In this document: piece by piece, positions 8,610-17,239 of the stretch | Layout of the letters: every line of letters starts with the position of its first letter | How positions within the stretch are numbered: the stretch's first letter is position 1 | Origin: Spirochaeta africana DSM 8902 | GTDB taxonomy: Bacteria; Spirochaetota; Spirochaetia; DSM-27196; DSM-8902 | Reading direction: 5' to 3' | DNA length: 64,000 nucleotides | Assembly (NCBI RefSeq): GCF_000242595.2 | Contig: NC_017098.1 | Location: 2,893,501-2,957,500, forward strand | Position numbers and translations under genes: made by a program | Notes under the pieces: generated by a model | What the model saw: only the letters and a program-made list of their open reading frames with translations | Told to the model about the DNA's origin: nothing | Database searches by the model: none

Positions 8610-10255
8610 GCCGCACCACCGTCTGTAGTTGTACTGCCAGCTGACCCAGAATCGCGATGCGGGATCTCGTTTGTCAGGCGGATGGTGTCCTCGAGCTTCT
8701 GTCGGGCCTGACCGTTGTCGATGACCTCTCGCGCCAGACGATACCCCTCGGCAATATCACCGGCTATACCGTATATCCACAGGGCAGCCCCGGCATTCAG
8801 GGCAACCGAGTCGGCAACCGCCATTGGCCCTTTTCCGGCGAGCACACTGCGGGCGATGTCGGCGTTGTCGTCGGCCTTGCCGCCGATAATATCCTCCAGT
8901 TTGTATGCCGGCAGTCCAAGCTCGCGCGGATCGACGACAATCCGTTCCAGCTCCTTCCCGGCCTCAAACCGCACCAGGGTACTGGGGGCGGAAACCGACA
9001 GCTCGTCCTGTCCATCATGCCCATATACCACCGCCCCGCGCTGCACACCAAGCAGCTGGGCTGCGCGGGCCATGGTCTCTACCAGTTCCTCGCTGTACAC
9101 CCCGATTATCTGGTACTCCGTACCAGCCGGGTTCACCAACGGTCCCACCAGATTCATGATGGTCTTGATCGACATAGCCTTGCGTGCCGGTGCCGCAAAT
9201 CGCATTGCGCTGTGGTACAGCGGTGCATACAGAAAGGCAAAGCCGTTTTCCTCCAGCACCTGACGTGCATCCTCCGGTTTCAGATCGATCTTGATCCCGA
9301 GAGCGGTATAAAACTCGGCGCTGCCGCTGCGGCTGGACACGGCGCGATTGCCATGCTTTGCCACCCGGGCACCGGCAGCCGACGCCACCAGTGCCGTCAG
9401 GCTGGAAATATTGAAGGTTCCCTTGCCGTCCCCGCCGGTGCCACAGGTATCAATCGCCGGACCACTCAGCTGCAGGCGGATACGTTTGCGCTGCAGCACC
9501 TCGGCACACCCGGCGATCTCCTCCGGGGCAGCCCCCTTGGTCTGTATTGCCGCCAGAAAGGCTGCAATCTGGGCATCGTTCAGGTTGCCCTCGGTCAGCT
9601 CCTCCATAAAGGTTGCTGCCTCATGCTGGCTCAGATCCTGGCCGGCGGTCAGCTTGCCAAGATACTGCTTGGGATCAAACGGCTCGCGGCGATACTGCAG
9701 GAAATGCCGCAGCAGCTGCTTGCCGGTCTCACTGGCAATCGACTCGGGATGAAACTGTACCCCTTCGATATCCAGCTCCCGGTGGCGCACCCCCATAATC
9801 TCCCCGTCTTCGCTCCAGGCGGTCACCTCCAGACAGGAAGGCAGGGTCTCCGGCTTGATAACCAGGGAATGATACCGGGTAAACACCGCAGGACTGGATA
9901 TTGACCGGAACAGCCCACGGCCATCCAGCTGCATCGGCTCAGCCTTGCCATGTACGATACGCCCCGCCTGGACAATATCTCCGCCGTAGGCATATCCGAT
10001 AGCCTGGTGACCAAGACAGACCCCCAGAATCGGCACCCGGCCGGCAAACTGTTTGATCAGTGCTACCGATATCCCTGCATCCTCCGGACGACCGGGGCCG
10101 GGCGAGATCACAATCCGGTCAGGGGCCAGGTTTTCTACCCCGGCCACGGTTATCGCGTCGTTGCGAATTACCTCGATCGGCTCATCGGTAATCTCGCTCA
10201 GATACTGATACAGGTTATGGGTAAAGGAATCGTAATTATCCAGCAATAGAATCAT
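8606..10255 (-). CDS. trpGD: Anthranilate synthase glutaminase / anthranilate phosphoribosyltransferase fusion
   Basis: A 549-residue fusion. Residues 1 to about 190 are the class I glutamine amidotransferase TrpG, with [12 protein letters not shown], the nucleophile motif [10 protein letters not shown] and the catalytic His-Glu region VQFHPESI. After a short linker, residues about 200-530 are TrpD, with [17 protein letters not shown] (PRPP-binding glycine loop) and [16 protein letters not shown]. The glutaminase half supplies ammonia to TrpE; the second half adds phosphoribose to anthranilate. The same fusion exists in E. coli and relatives. It overlaps trpE by four bases. Confidence 0.96.
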   Translation of the reverse strand: MILLLDNYDSFTHNLYQYLSEITDEPIEVIRNDAITVAGVENLAPDRIVISPGPGRPEDAGISVALIKQFAGRVPILGVCLGHQAIGYAYGGDIVQAGRIVHGKAEPMQLDGRGLFRSISSPAVFTRYHSLVIKPETLPSCLEVTAWSEDGEIMGVRHRELDIEGVQFHPESIASETGKQLLRHFLQYRREPFDPKQYLGKLTAGQDLSQHEAATFMEELTEGNLNDAQIAAFLAAIQTKGAAPEEIAGCAEVLQRKRIRLQLSGPAIDTCGTGGDGKGTFNISSLTALVASAAGARVAKHGNRAVSSRSGSAEFYTALGIKIDLKPEDARQVLEENGFAFLYAPLYHSAMRFAAPARKAMSIKTIMNLVGPLVNPAGTEYQIIGVYSEELVETMARAAQLLGVQRGAVVYGHDGQDELSVSAPSTLVRFEAGKELERIVVDPRELGLPAYKLEDIIGGKADDNADIARSVLAGKGPMAVADSVALNAGAALWIYGIAGDIAEGYRLAREVIDNGQARQKLEDTIRLTNEIPHRDSGSAGSTTTDGGAA

Positions 10256-11661
10256 GACTGTACCTCCAGACCCAGCGCCCGCATGAGCGCCGAGAGTTTT
10301 TCTTCGGTTTCCTGATATTCCCGCTCGGGGGTCGAATCAAACACCACCCCGGCGCCAGCCTGCAGATAGAAGTTGCCGTCCCGGCACAGTGCGCTGCGAA
10401 TGGTAATGCAGGTATCAAGATTACCCTCCGGCTCCATGTACCCGACCAGGCCGGCATAAAACTTGCGCTGAATCGGTTCGATGCCGTCAATAATCTGCAT
10501 AGCGCTTATTTTGGGGGCACCGCTTACGGTACCTGCCGGAAAGGTAGCCCGGATTGCCTCTACCCCGGTCTTGCCGGGCAGCAGCCTTCCCTTGACCTTG
10601 GATACAATGTGCATTACCCGGGAAAACCGCTCGATGGCCATGTTCTCGACAACCTCTACACTGCCCGGTTCACACACCCGGCCGATATCATTCCGTGCCA
10701 GATCGATCAGCATCAGGTGCTCGGCCCGCTCCTTTTCATCCCCCAGCAGTTCCTGTGCCAGTGCCTCGTCCTGTGCCTGATCCTCGCCGCGCCGCCGGGT
10801 GCCGGCAATCGGGCGGATGGTAACCTCATCCTCCTTTACCTTGACATGCATCTCCGGGCTGGAGCCAAACAGCTGATACTCATTGAAATCGATGTAAAAC
10901 AGGTACGGGCTGGGGTTGGTGGTCCTCAGGCGGCGGTAGGCCTCCAGGGCATCCATGTCGGTTTTAACCTGGACCCGACGCGACAGCACCCCCTGCAGCA
11001 GATTACCGCGGATTATCTCCTGCCGCACTTGCCGCACCCCGGCCAGATAGTCTTCCCGGTCTGCTCCGGGGTTCACCACCTCGGCCGTGTAGCTGCGCTC
11101 GTCCTGTTGGAGATAGGTGAAATTGAGATCATTGATCCGGGCCTCCACCTTGGCCACTGCAGACGGCAGATCCACCTCGTGCTCAGCATAGTTCAGCCCG
11201 ATCAGATACAGCAGATCTGTGTAGTGGTCAAAGATCACAAAGACATGCCCGAACAGAAAACTCGCATCCGGCAGATCCAGCGGATCACGCTTTTTGCGAA
11301 ACTGCACCGAGTCACACATACGCGCGAACTCATAGCTCAGGTAGCCAACCCCACCGGCCGGGTAGGGAAAATCCTGATGCAGCGGTGTATGCTGATCGGC
11401 AAAATACCGCAGCACCCCAAGGATATCCCTGGCAGAACTGCGAATCCGGGACACCTGATCACCGCAGCGAAACAGCACCTTGCTGCCGCGCTGTTCGACT
11501 CGAAACGCCTCGTCTACCATCAGCACACTGTAGCGCTCCCTGCCGCGCTGATATGACGATGACTCCAGCATTGCCCGGGCCGACAGTTTTTTTGCCAGCC
11601 CGAACGGGGTAAAACGTTCACCAGGCATAATCTTTACTATACCGTCCTGACGCTTCTGCAT
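10252..11661 (-). CDS. trpE: Anthranilate synthase component I
   Basis: Makes anthranilate from chorismate with ammonia from TrpG; first committed and feedback-inhibited step. The protein has 469 residues. The C-terminal chorismate-binding domain shows [35 protein letters not shown] and [20 protein letters not shown] place the start at the ATG 11659-11661 because GGAGGAGG ends six bases before it; longer frames begin inside that site. First structural gene of the trp operon, behind the attenuator at 11711-11816. Confidence 0.96.
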   Translation of the reverse strand: MQKRQDGIVKIMPGERFTPFGLAKKLSARAMLESSSYQRGRERYSVLMVDEAFRVEQRGSKVLFRCGDQVSRIRSSARDILGVLRYFADQHTPLHQDFPYPAGGVGYLSYEFARMCDSVQFRKKRDPLDLPDASFLFGHVFVIFDHYTDLLYLIGLNYAEHEVDLPSAVAKVEARINDLNFTYLQQDERSYTAEVVNPGADREDYLAGVRQVRQEIIRGNLLQGVLSRRVQVKTDMDALEAYRRLRTTNPSPYLFYIDFNEYQLFGSSPEMHVKVKEDEVTIRPIAGTRRRGEDQAQDEALAQELLGDEKERAEHLMLIDLARNDIGRVCEPGSVEVVENMAIERFSRVMHIVSKVKGRLLPGKTGVEAIRATFPAGTVSGAPKISAMQIIDGIEPIQRKFYAGLVGYMEPEGNLDTCITIRSALCRDGNFYLQAGAGVVFDSTPEREYQETEEKLSALMRALGLEVQS

Positions 11662-11710
11662 TGTTTCCTCCTCCAAGGATTATCTGCAGCCTTGCGTCCC
11701 GGCACGGCAT

Positions 11711-11740
11711 AAAAAAAGCCGCGCTGGGAAGCGCGGCTTT
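11711..11740 (-). terminator. Intrinsic terminator of the trp leader
   Basis: Read on the minus strand: GCCGCGCTTCCCAGCGCGGC followed by seven T. An 8-bp G+C stem (GCCGCGCT/AGCGCGGC) with a CCC-type loop and T run is a textbook intrinsic terminator. It sits 50 bases before the trpE ATG and about 60 bases after the leader-peptide stop codon, so it must act as an attenuator rather than as the end of ssb. Confidence 0.9.
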
Positions 11741-11753
11741 CTATTCCGGCACA

Positions 11754-11816
11754 GGCTTCCACAGCAATAACTGTGAAGGCCTGGCATACACGGGGCGGGC
11801 CTTCACACTGAAGGCC
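11754..11816 (-). promoter_or_regulatory. trp attenuator pairing segments 1-4
   Basis: Minus-strand order: segment 1 GGCCTTCA (11809-11816, overlapping the second Trp codon), segment 2 TGTGAAGGCC (11798-11807), segment 3 GGCCTTCACA (11772-11781), segment 4 TGTGGAAGCC (11754-11763). 1:2 pairs over 8 bp, 2:3 over a perfect 10 bp, 3:4 over about 10 bp with one mismatch and one wobble. Segment 4 also contains GGAAGC, complementary to GCTTCC in the 5' arm of the terminator, so freeing segment 4 could block termination. A ribosome stalled at Trp codons would mask 1, allow 2:3 and release 4. Confidence 0.8.
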
Positions 11817-11865
11817 ACCAGCTCCCCGAGAAATGTATTGCAGTCGTAATCTGGTTCAATTTCAT
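11803..11865 (-). CDS. trpL: trp operon leader peptide
   Basis: A 20-codon ORF (begins MKLNQITT, ends SGSWWPSV, then TGA) between ssb and trpE. Two consecutive TGG codons (11815-11820) lie at the base of the first hairpin of the attenuator, exactly as expected for a ribosome that senses charged tRNA-Trp. Tandem Trp codons are very improbable by chance in so short a frame. No Shine-Dalgarno precedes the ATG; a promoter-like TTGACT-18-TAAGTT ends seven bases upstream, so the transcript may be leaderless. Confidence 0.85.
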   Translation of the reverse strand: MKLNQITTAIHFSGSWWPSV

Positions 11866-11872
11866 TACCAGA

Positions 11873-11902
11873 AACTTAGCGGTTTATTCAGTTCCAAGTC
11901 AA
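11873..11902 (-). promoter_or_regulatory. Candidate trp promoter
   Basis: Minus strand TTGACT (11897-11902), an 18-base spacer, and TAAGTT (11873-11878), ending seven bases before the trpL ATG. The -35 is close to consensus and the -10 matches only moderately. Confidence 0.5.
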
Positions 11903-11921
11903 TACTCGAAACCAATTTTTT

Positions 11922-12320
11922 TTAAAGTGCTGCTACCAGGGCTTCCTCCTCAACATCGGCTGACTCGGTGCTGTCCTCATCCTGCGGTCGGGAGAACTGC
12001 GGCTTGAACTCGACATGATCTGCCACAATCAGAACCCGCGAGCGGTTGCTGCCATCGGTTGCAACCCAGCGATTCTGTTTGAGCCGTCCAATCACCCGTA
12101 CACCGCGACCCTTGGCTAACTCCCCGCCACAGCGCTCGGCCACCTTGTTCCAGGTCTCCACATCAAAAAACGAAACCTCCTTCTGAAGCTCATCGTCCAT
12201 CCGATAGAACCGGTTCGATGCCACCGAGAATTCACAGACCGGGCTGCCTTTCGGGGTTTCCTTCAGGACCGGATCCCGTGTCAGGTTTCCCTCCAGCAGA
12301 ATGGAATTCAGACTGTTCAT
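11922..12320 (-). CDS. ssb: Single-stranded DNA-binding protein
   Basis: OB-fold protein that coats single-stranded DNA in replication and repair. The N-terminus MNSLNSILLEGNLTRDPVL, CEFSVASNRFY and VRVIGRLKQNRW fit bacterial SSB; length 132 is on the short side. AAGGAGGT precedes the ATG. The tail is acidic but ends EEEALVAAL, without the terminal DIPF-like motif by which most bacterial SSBs recruit partner proteins; this is either a secondary SSB or a divergent partner interface. It lies downstream of topA on the same strand, separated by a terminator. Confidence 0.9.
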   Translation of the reverse strand: MNSLNSILLEGNLTRDPVLKETPKGSPVCEFSVASNRFYRMDDELQKEVSFFDVETWNKVAERCGGELAKGRGVRVIGRLKQNRWVATDGSNRSRVLIVADHVEFKPQFSRPQDEDSTESADVEEEALVAAL

Positions 12321-12408
12321 CAGCTACCTCCTTGCCTCTAACATGTCCTCATTCCTTATTACCGCAGGCCCGGTCAAAAAATGTACAACTCGGCACGATA
12401 TTTTCCCC

Positions 12409-12438
12409 AAAAAAAACGGCCGCCCGCATGGACGACCG
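12409..12438 (-). terminator. Intrinsic terminator after topA
   Basis: Minus strand CGGTCGTC-CATGCG-GGCGGCCG followed by eight T, 24 bases after the topA stop. The stem is 8 bp, including G-U pairs. Confidence 0.8.
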
Positions 12439-12462
12439 CTGTATCACCGGACAGGGCATCTG

Positions 12463-15018
12463 TTATTTTCCGGCAGCGTCGACTATCTCGACCACCTGCT
12501 CCAGGGTAAGCTTGTCTTTGGCCACATCCGGATCCTTGAACTGCTCCGGCAGCCCGATATTTTTGGCTCCATGCTTGATAAACGGGCCGTACTTGCCATT
12601 GTAGACAGAAAGCTTCTTGCCGCTCTTGGGGTGCTTGCCGAAGTCACGCAGCTGGATCGACCCGCCACGACCGCGTTTCGGCTGAGAGAAAATCTCCAGT
12701 GCCTGCTCAAGGGTAACCGTATACAGATCATAATCCTTGCCCAGTGATCGAAAATCCCCGTCGTGCACCACATATGGCCCGAAACGCCCGTTGTTGGCGC
12801 GGATCGGCTTACCGGTTTCGGGATGTGGCCCCAGTTCACGCGGCAGAGACAGCAGCCTGACCGCTTCCTCCAGGGGCACATTCTTGGGATCCATATCTCC
12901 CGGCAAGCTGGAGCGCTTCGGCTTGGGATTGTCATCGGTCTTCTCACCCAGTTGCAGGTACGGCCCGTAGCGGCCCATCAAGCAGTAGATATTTTCCCCG
13001 GATTCCGGATGCTGCCCGATCGGGGTCGGCCCGTTCTTCTGCAGCTCTACCAGTTCGCGGATGTCATCGGGGGTAATATCCGCCGGCGCCTTCTCCTCCG
13101 GCACCGATGAATGAATCTCCTGCCCGTCCTCATGCAACACTATATAGGGGCCATACTTGCCCACCTTGATGTCGGTTACATCCTGCAGATGCGGGAGCTT
13201 GATGCTCCGGCTTTCATCCGGTTTGATGTTCCCCTCACGAGCCTCGACCTGATGCTTCAGCCCGTCCTTGCCAAGGTAAAACTCCTGCAGATAATCCAGC
13301 CGCTTGATCTTCCCGTCCGCCACCGCGTCCAGGGCATTCTCCATATCAGAGGTAAAACTGTACTCGATCAGATAATGAAAATGCTGCTCCAGCAGCTGAA
13401 TGACCGCAAACCCGGTAAAAGTCGGCACCAGGCTGGTACCCTGCTTGCGAATATAGCGGCGCTCGTACAGGGTATTGATGATCGAGGCATAGGTAGACGG
13501 CCGCCCTATCCCGGCCTTTTCCAGCCCCTGTACCAGCGATGCCTCGGTATAGCGTGCCGGCGGCTTGGTCTCGTGATACACACTCTCGACCTCAACCGGC
13601 TCGAGCTGCTGCCCCTCGGTCAGCGACGGCAGAAAGGTCTCCTTGTCATCCAGGGCTGCATCGGGGTCATCCTTGCCTTCAACATAGGCCCGGATAAATC
13701 CGGGGAATACGATCCGGGTACCTGCAGCGGTAAAACGCGCCGGCCCGGCGGTGATCTTGGCGGTAACAGTAGCCTTCTGGGCATCGGCCATCTGGGTAGC
13801 CATGGTACGGCTCCAGATCAGTCCGTAGAGGGCCTTCTCGCGCCCGGTCAGTCCCGTTTTGTCGGGATGCTGAAACTCGGTGCCGGCCGGACGGATTGCC
13901 TCGTGCGCCTCCTGGGCGCCTCTCCCCTTGGCTTTGTACTGTCGCGGCTCGGGCGAGAGGTATTCCTCACCGTAGAGACTGACGACACTCTCGCGAGCGG
14001 CGGCAATAGCCTCGGAACTCAGCATCGGGGAGTCGGTACGCATATAGGTGATAAAACCCTGCTCGTACAGACGCTGTGCGGTGCGCATTGTCTCGCGCGC
14101 CGACAGGCCAAGTTTCCGGTTACCCTCCTGCTGCAATGTCGAGGTGATAAAGGGCTGACTGGGCCGATTCGTGGTCTTTTTCTCTACTACCGAGGCGACC
14201 TGCCAGTCCTCGCGCCGCAGGGCATCGCGCAGATCGTCGGCCTGCTGCTGGGTCAGCACCAGAGAGTCCCGCTCCGGCAGCGGCTGCCCGGTGGTGGAAT
14301 CGAAATCCTTGCTGCCGGCGATCCGGGTACCATCGAGCTGCTCGAGTCTGGCGGTAAAGGCCTGATCTGCCGCATCTGCGGGAGACAGCACCGCCTTCAG
14401 ATCCCAGTATTCGCTTTTGCGAAACCGCATCCGCTCGCGCTCGCGCTCCACGATCATGCGCAGGCCGGGGCTCTGGACACGCCCGGCAGACAGTCCGTAG
14501 GCAATCTTCTTCCAGATCAGGGGGCTGATGGTATACCCGTACAAGCGATCCAGAATACGGCGGGTTTCCTGGGCGTTTACCAGATCCATGTCGATATCGC
14601 GCCCTTCATTCAGCGCTTTGGTAATAGCACCCTTGGTAATTTCATGGAACACCATGCGTTGGACCGGCACCTTGGGTTCCAGCAACTGCACCAGATGCCA
14701 GCTGATGCTTTCCCCCTCGCGGTCTTCATCGGTTGCCAGCAGCACACGATCAGCTGCCTGCACCTTCTTCTTCAGATCACGTACAATCTTCTTTTTTTCT
14801 TTGGGGATTATGTACAAGGGAGCGAAGTCATTCTCGACATCGATACCCAGTCGTGACCATGGTTCCGACTTCAGATCCTTGGGGACATCACCGGCGGTCT
14901 GCGGGAGATCGCGGATGTGTCCGATACTTGCCTCCACCACGAAATCCTTGGGCAGGAACTTCTTGATCGTCTTCGCCTTGGTTGGAGACTCAACAATAAC
15001 CAGGGTGTTACTGGACAT
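12463..15018 (-). CDS. topA: DNA topoisomerase I (type IA)
   Basis: Relaxes negative supercoils by nicking one strand. The 851 residues begin with the TOPRIM domain (LVIVESPTKAKTIKKFL, with the catalytic Glu; later DEDREGESI). The nucleophilic Tyr is in GFITYMRTDS. The C-terminal third contains four glycine-rich repeats of the type KYGPYIVLHEDG, RYGPYLQLGE, RFGPYVVHDG and KYGPFIKHG, the cysteine-free topoisomerase C-terminal repeat found in place of zinc ribbons. The start is preceded by AAGGAT and agrees with the TOPRIM N-terminus. Confidence 0.97.
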   Translation of the reverse strand: MSSNTLVIVESPTKAKTIKKFLPKDFVVEASIGHIRDLPQTAGDVPKDLKSEPWSRLGIDVENDFAPLYIIPKEKKKIVRDLKKKVQAADRVLLATDEDREGESISWHLVQLLEPKVPVQRMVFHEITKGAITKALNEGRDIDMDLVNAQETRRILDRLYGYTISPLIWKKIAYGLSAGRVQSPGLRMIVERERERMRFRKSEYWDLKAVLSPADAADQAFTARLEQLDGTRIAGSKDFDSTTGQPLPERDSLVLTQQQADDLRDALRREDWQVASVVEKKTTNRPSQPFITSTLQQEGNRKLGLSARETMRTAQRLYEQGFITYMRTDSPMLSSEAIAAARESVVSLYGEEYLSPEPRQYKAKGRGAQEAHEAIRPAGTEFQHPDKTGLTGREKALYGLIWSRTMATQMADAQKATVTAKITAGPARFTAAGTRIVFPGFIRAYVEGKDDPDAALDDKETFLPSLTEGQQLEPVEVESVYHETKPPARYTEASLVQGLEKAGIGRPSTYASIINTLYERRYIRKQGTSLVPTFTGFAVIQLLEQHFHYLIEYSFTSDMENALDAVADGKIKRLDYLQEFYLGKDGLKHQVEAREGNIKPDESRSIKLPHLQDVTDIKVGKYGPYIVLHEDGQEIHSSVPEEKAPADITPDDIRELVELQKNGPTPIGQHPESGENIYCLMGRYGPYLQLGEKTDDNPKPKRSSLPGDMDPKNVPLEEAVRLLSLPRELGPHPETGKPIRANNGRFGPYVVHDGDFRSLGKDYDLYTVTLEQALEIFSQPKRGRGGSIQLRDFGKHPKSGKKLSVYNGKYGPFIKHGAKNIGLPEQFKDPDVAKDKLTLEQVVEIVDAAGK

Positions 15019-15045
15019 AGGGTATCCTTTTTTGTTGCACTGGGC

Positions 15046-15570
15046 TTATTTGCGGCGCCCCTCGTTGGTGCTGTTCATGTTCTGCGCCAGGAGGGTCGGA
15101 GCATGGTACTCCCACTCCCGCATTTCCTCGGGAGAGTACAGATCGTGGATCGGCTCCGGCTGCGGAGGATAATCCCGACTGATACCGGGGCTCAATTCCT
15201 TGCGCCACTCGGTTCGGTGATGTGACTCCTCGAACTCGATGCGACGCTTGATAATCGGGAACCCGCCTTTGGGATTGTCCTCAGCCACGGCAAATGTGCC
15301 ACTGCCGATATAAATTATTCGTTCATTCTCACTGATATTCTCGCGCCGGGCCAGTTTTTCCAGTACCGCCTCAAAACGGGCAGGCCGGCCGGTGTCCGGA
15401 TCATCTACCGCCGCATAAATATCGTCGATCGGCTCATGCGAGATCGGGCACTCACTATACTCACGTTCCGGTACCGGATCGGGCATAGTAATAAACTCGG
15501 GGTTGATGCGCTGTTCCAGTCGCTTGCGCCCGCCGCGGCGGCCGCGTCTTTTTCCTCGTGGTCGTGCCAT
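15046..15570 (-). CDS. Conserved hypothetical protein with basic N-terminus
   Basis: 174 residues. The first 20 are almost all Arg, Gly and Lys (MARPRGKRRGRRGGRKRLEQ), suggesting nucleic-acid contact. A block SECPISHEPIDDIYAAVDDPDTGRPARFEAVLEKLARRENI looks like a degenerate treble-clef or zinc-ribbon start with only one Cys and one His left. The remainder is charged (KGGFPIIKRRIEFEE...). I recall similar proteins of unknown function in other spirochaetes but cannot name a family. No Shine-Dalgarno; an excellent promoter ends six bases before the ATG. It lies directly upstream of topA in the same direction. Confidence 0.75.
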   Translation of the reverse strand: MARPRGKRRGRRGGRKRLEQRINPEFITMPDPVPEREYSECPISHEPIDDIYAAVDDPDTGRPARFEAVLEKLARRENISENERIIYIGSGTFAVAEDNPKGGFPIIKRRIEFEESHHRTEWRKELSPGISRDYPPQPEPIHDLYSPEEMREWEYHAPTLLAQNMNSTNEGRRK

Positions 15571-15576
15571 AGCAGT

Positions 15577-15605
15577 AACCTACTTCCAGCCTATAGGGTT
15601 GTCAA
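15577..15605 (-). promoter_or_regulatory. Promoter, leaderless type
   Basis: Minus strand TTGACA (15600-15605), a 17-base spacer, and TAGGTT (15577-15582), then six bases and the ATG of the 174-residue protein. The -35 is the full consensus. Transcription should start at or next to the ATG. The -35 overlaps the stop codon of the upstream Dabb gene. Confidence 0.7.
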
Positions 15606-15901
15606 GCCTGATAATCGACAACAGCTCGCTCTGATACCAGCGACTGAATCAGCTCGGCAACCTTCTGGTGCGCAGGATGGACCCGATATGCATCCAGATC
15701 CTCCAGCGAATCAAAACGGGAGTACAGCGCCACATCGAATCCAGCCGGGCTTGTGCTCAGATTTGGCGCACCTACCTCAAAGCTGCGAATCTGAGGCACC
15801 GTTCCCGGAAGGCTCTCCAGAGCCCCGATGATATGCTTGAGTGCATCCTGCTTGTCGTCCAGATCCGGTTTAAGCCGCCACATTACTATATGAACTATCA
15901 T
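15602..15901 (-). CDS. Stress-responsive alpha/beta-barrel (Dabb) domain protein
   Basis: A 99-residue protein that is a single Dabb domain: MIVHIVMWRLKPD at the start, FEVGAPN, SRFDSLEDLDAYRVHPAHQKV near the end. Dabb proteins form dimeric ferredoxin-like barrels; several are of unknown function. The ATG at 15901 has GGGGAG seven bases upstream and matches the family N-terminus; a longer upstream frame reads across the rpmJ promoter and is rejected. Confidence 0.88.
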   Translation of the reverse strand: MIVHIVMWRLKPDLDDKQDALKHIIGALESLPGTVPQIRSFEVGAPNLSTSPAGFDVALYSRFDSLEDLDAYRVHPAHQKVAELIQSLVSERAVVDYQA

Positions 15902-15913
15902 CACAGACTCCCC

Positions 15914-15942
15914 TTGACCGAGTTGGTCGAATTGTGTACGAT
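15914..15942 (+). promoter_or_regulatory. Promoter of rpmJ
   Basis: TTGACC (15914-15919), a 17-base spacer, and TACGAT (15937-15942), about 57 bases before the rpmJ start. Both hexamers are close to the sigma-70 consensus. Confidence 0.65.
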
Positions 15943-15998
15943 CGCGGTCACTGTAGTCAACCCTGTGCACGCAGCGTGTAATAACCGAGGAGTAATAT

Positions 15999-16124
15999 AT
16001 GAAAGTCGTACGATCCCTGAAATCCGCCAAGAAGCGGCACAAAGACTGCCAGGTAATCCGTCGCCACGGCAAGGTTTACGTTATCTGCAAGTCCAACCCC
16101 CGCATGAAGGCACGTCAGAAGTAA
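15999..16124 (+). CDS. rpmJ: 50S ribosomal protein L36, zinc-free (B) type
   Basis: A 41-residue protein of the large ribosomal subunit. It starts [20 protein letters not shown] and continues [21 protein letters not shown], the pattern of the alternative L36 (E. coli YkgO type) rather than the zinc-binding CxxC type: the first cysteine pair is lost (KKRHKDC). Such paralogues replace the zinc-containing L36 when zinc is scarce, usually under Zur control. GAGGAG precedes the ATG at a normal distance. The gene has its own promoter and terminator. Confidence 0.93.
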   Translation: MKVVRSLKSAKKRHKDCQVIRRHGKVYVICKSNPRMKARQK

Positions 16125-16179
16125 ATTCCCTGCAGTAATGCAGCCGCTGTACAGCGAGATTTCGCCCGGCGGCATACAG

Positions 16180-16218
16180 AGAGGTTGTCTTTTCCAAAGA
16201 CAACCTCTTTTTTTTTTT
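16180..16218 (+). terminator. Intrinsic terminator after rpmJ
   Basis: AGAGGTTGTCTTT-TCC-AAAGACAACCTCT followed by a run of T. The 13-bp perfect stem is followed by T, and the arms are flanked by A on the other side only weakly, so it mainly acts in the plus direction. Confidence 0.9.
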
Positions 16219-16251
16219 GCAGCAGCCCACTCAGTGGGCTGTTCTGCAGAT

Positions 16252-16554
16252 CTACTGTGCCCCCGTGGGCTCGTCATCATCATGGTCGAAGTCATCCGGA
16301 GACCCGCTGCGCTCCACCTCGATGGTGTAGTTCATTCCCATTGCCACCAGCGCGCCGAGGGCTGCCAGCCACGGCACCAGCATGAATGCCAGCCCGCTGA
16401 CCGCGACCCCCGCGGTCAGGGTAATCTCTTTCAGCACCTCACCGTCGGGTTTCCGGATAATAATCCGACGGACATTGCCTTCCTTTACCAGCTGCTTGAC
16501 CCGGTCAACCACCCGATTACCAGCTACCTGGAATTTCTCTGTCCATGTTTCCAT
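16252..16554 (-). CDS. DUF4342 small membrane protein
   Basis: 100 residues. The N-terminal half (TEKFQVAGNRVVDRVKQLVKEGNVRRIIIRKPDGEVLKEI) and the following hydrophobic segment (about 45-75) match the DUF4342 pattern. The tail is acidic (DDFDHDDDEP). The family occurs in many bacteria, and no function is established. The gene is divergent from fetA, with 37 bases between them. Confidence 0.85.
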   Translation of the reverse strand: METWTEKFQVAGNRVVDRVKQLVKEGNVRRIIIRKPDGEVLKEITLTAGVAVSGLAFMLVPWLAALGALVAMGMNYTIEVERSGSPDDFDHDDDEPTGAQ

Positions 16555-16576
16555 ACTGTCTCTCCTGCCTGCCTTT

Positions 16577-16585
16577 TGCTATACT
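16577..16585 (+). promoter_or_regulatory. Extended -10 promoter of fetAB, leaderless type
   Basis: TTGCTATACT contains the extended -10 motif TGnTATACT; TATACT (16580-16585) ends six bases before the ATG of the ATPase gene. No ribosome-binding site is present and the -35 is not recognisable. Confidence 0.55.
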
Positions 16586-16591
16586 CTGCTC

Positions 16592-17239
16592 ATGCAGTTT
16601 CAATTTTACTCCCTGGAGCTCGACTCCGTCCAGACAGCCTTCGCTCCCGACCCACCGCTGCATGCCCCGGTGCAGGCAGAACTGCGCCCCGGGAAGTGGC
16701 TTGCCCTGCGAGGGCCATCGGGCACCGGAAAAACCACCCTGCTGCGTTCCGCACTCGGCTTCAGCGAGGACTATACCGGCAGCATCCGTATGAACGGAGA
16801 GCCGCTGCAGCGACACACCGCCGCCCTGCTGCGATCGGTCTCCGGATATCTGCCGCAGCGCCCGTACCTCGGTCAGGGCACCACGGCAGAGGTCTGCCGT
16901 GACCTGCTGCGCACGGCAGTGGAACACCAGCGACTCGAGGAACTGTTCCCCAGACTGGGATTAAGCCCGGGGATTCGCGACACCGCTGCCGAGCGGCTCT
17001 CCGGCGGCGAGCTGCAGCGCCTGGGCCTGGCACTGCTGCTGGCCCGCCGGCCGCAGCTGCTGGTACTCGACGAACCAACCTCCGGGCTGGACGATGGTTC
17101 GTGCGCGCAGTTCCTTTCACTGCTGGATCAGATGCAGATTGGCGGAATATTCAGCTCACATGACAGCCGACTGCTGCAGCTCGCCGACCATACGGTCGTG
17201 CTGGAACCTGTGGCAGCACCCCCGGAGGCAACACCATGA
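16592..17239 (+). CDS. fetA: ABC transporter ATP-binding protein, FetA-like
   Basis: 215-residue ATPase: Walker A GPSGTGKTT at 41-49, signature LSGGELQRLGLALLLARRP, Walker B LLVLDEPTSGLD and H-loop SSHDSR. Its ATGA overlap with the following UPF0014 membrane gene identifies it as the ATPase of a FetAB (YbbLM) type exporter, which in E. coli expels iron under peroxide stress. The substrate here is inferred only from this pairing. The ATG at 16592 is preferred over in-frame upstream codons because homology starts there and the -10 ends six bases before. Confidence 0.88.
   Translation: MQFQFYSLELDSVQTAFAPDPPLHAPVQAELRPGKWLALRGPSGTGKTTLLRSALGFSEDYTGSIRMNGEPLQRHTAALLRSVSGYLPQRPYLGQGTTAEVCRDLLRTAVEHQRLEELFPRLGLSPGIRDTAAERLSGGELQRLGLALLLARRPQLLVLDEPTSGLDDGSCAQFLSLLDQMQIGGIFSSHDSRLLQLADHTVVLEPVAAPPEATP

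Noticed and set aside
13111..14856. Open frame of 581 codons on the plus strand
   Set aside because: Antisense shadow of topA; no ribosome-binding site or recognisable domain.
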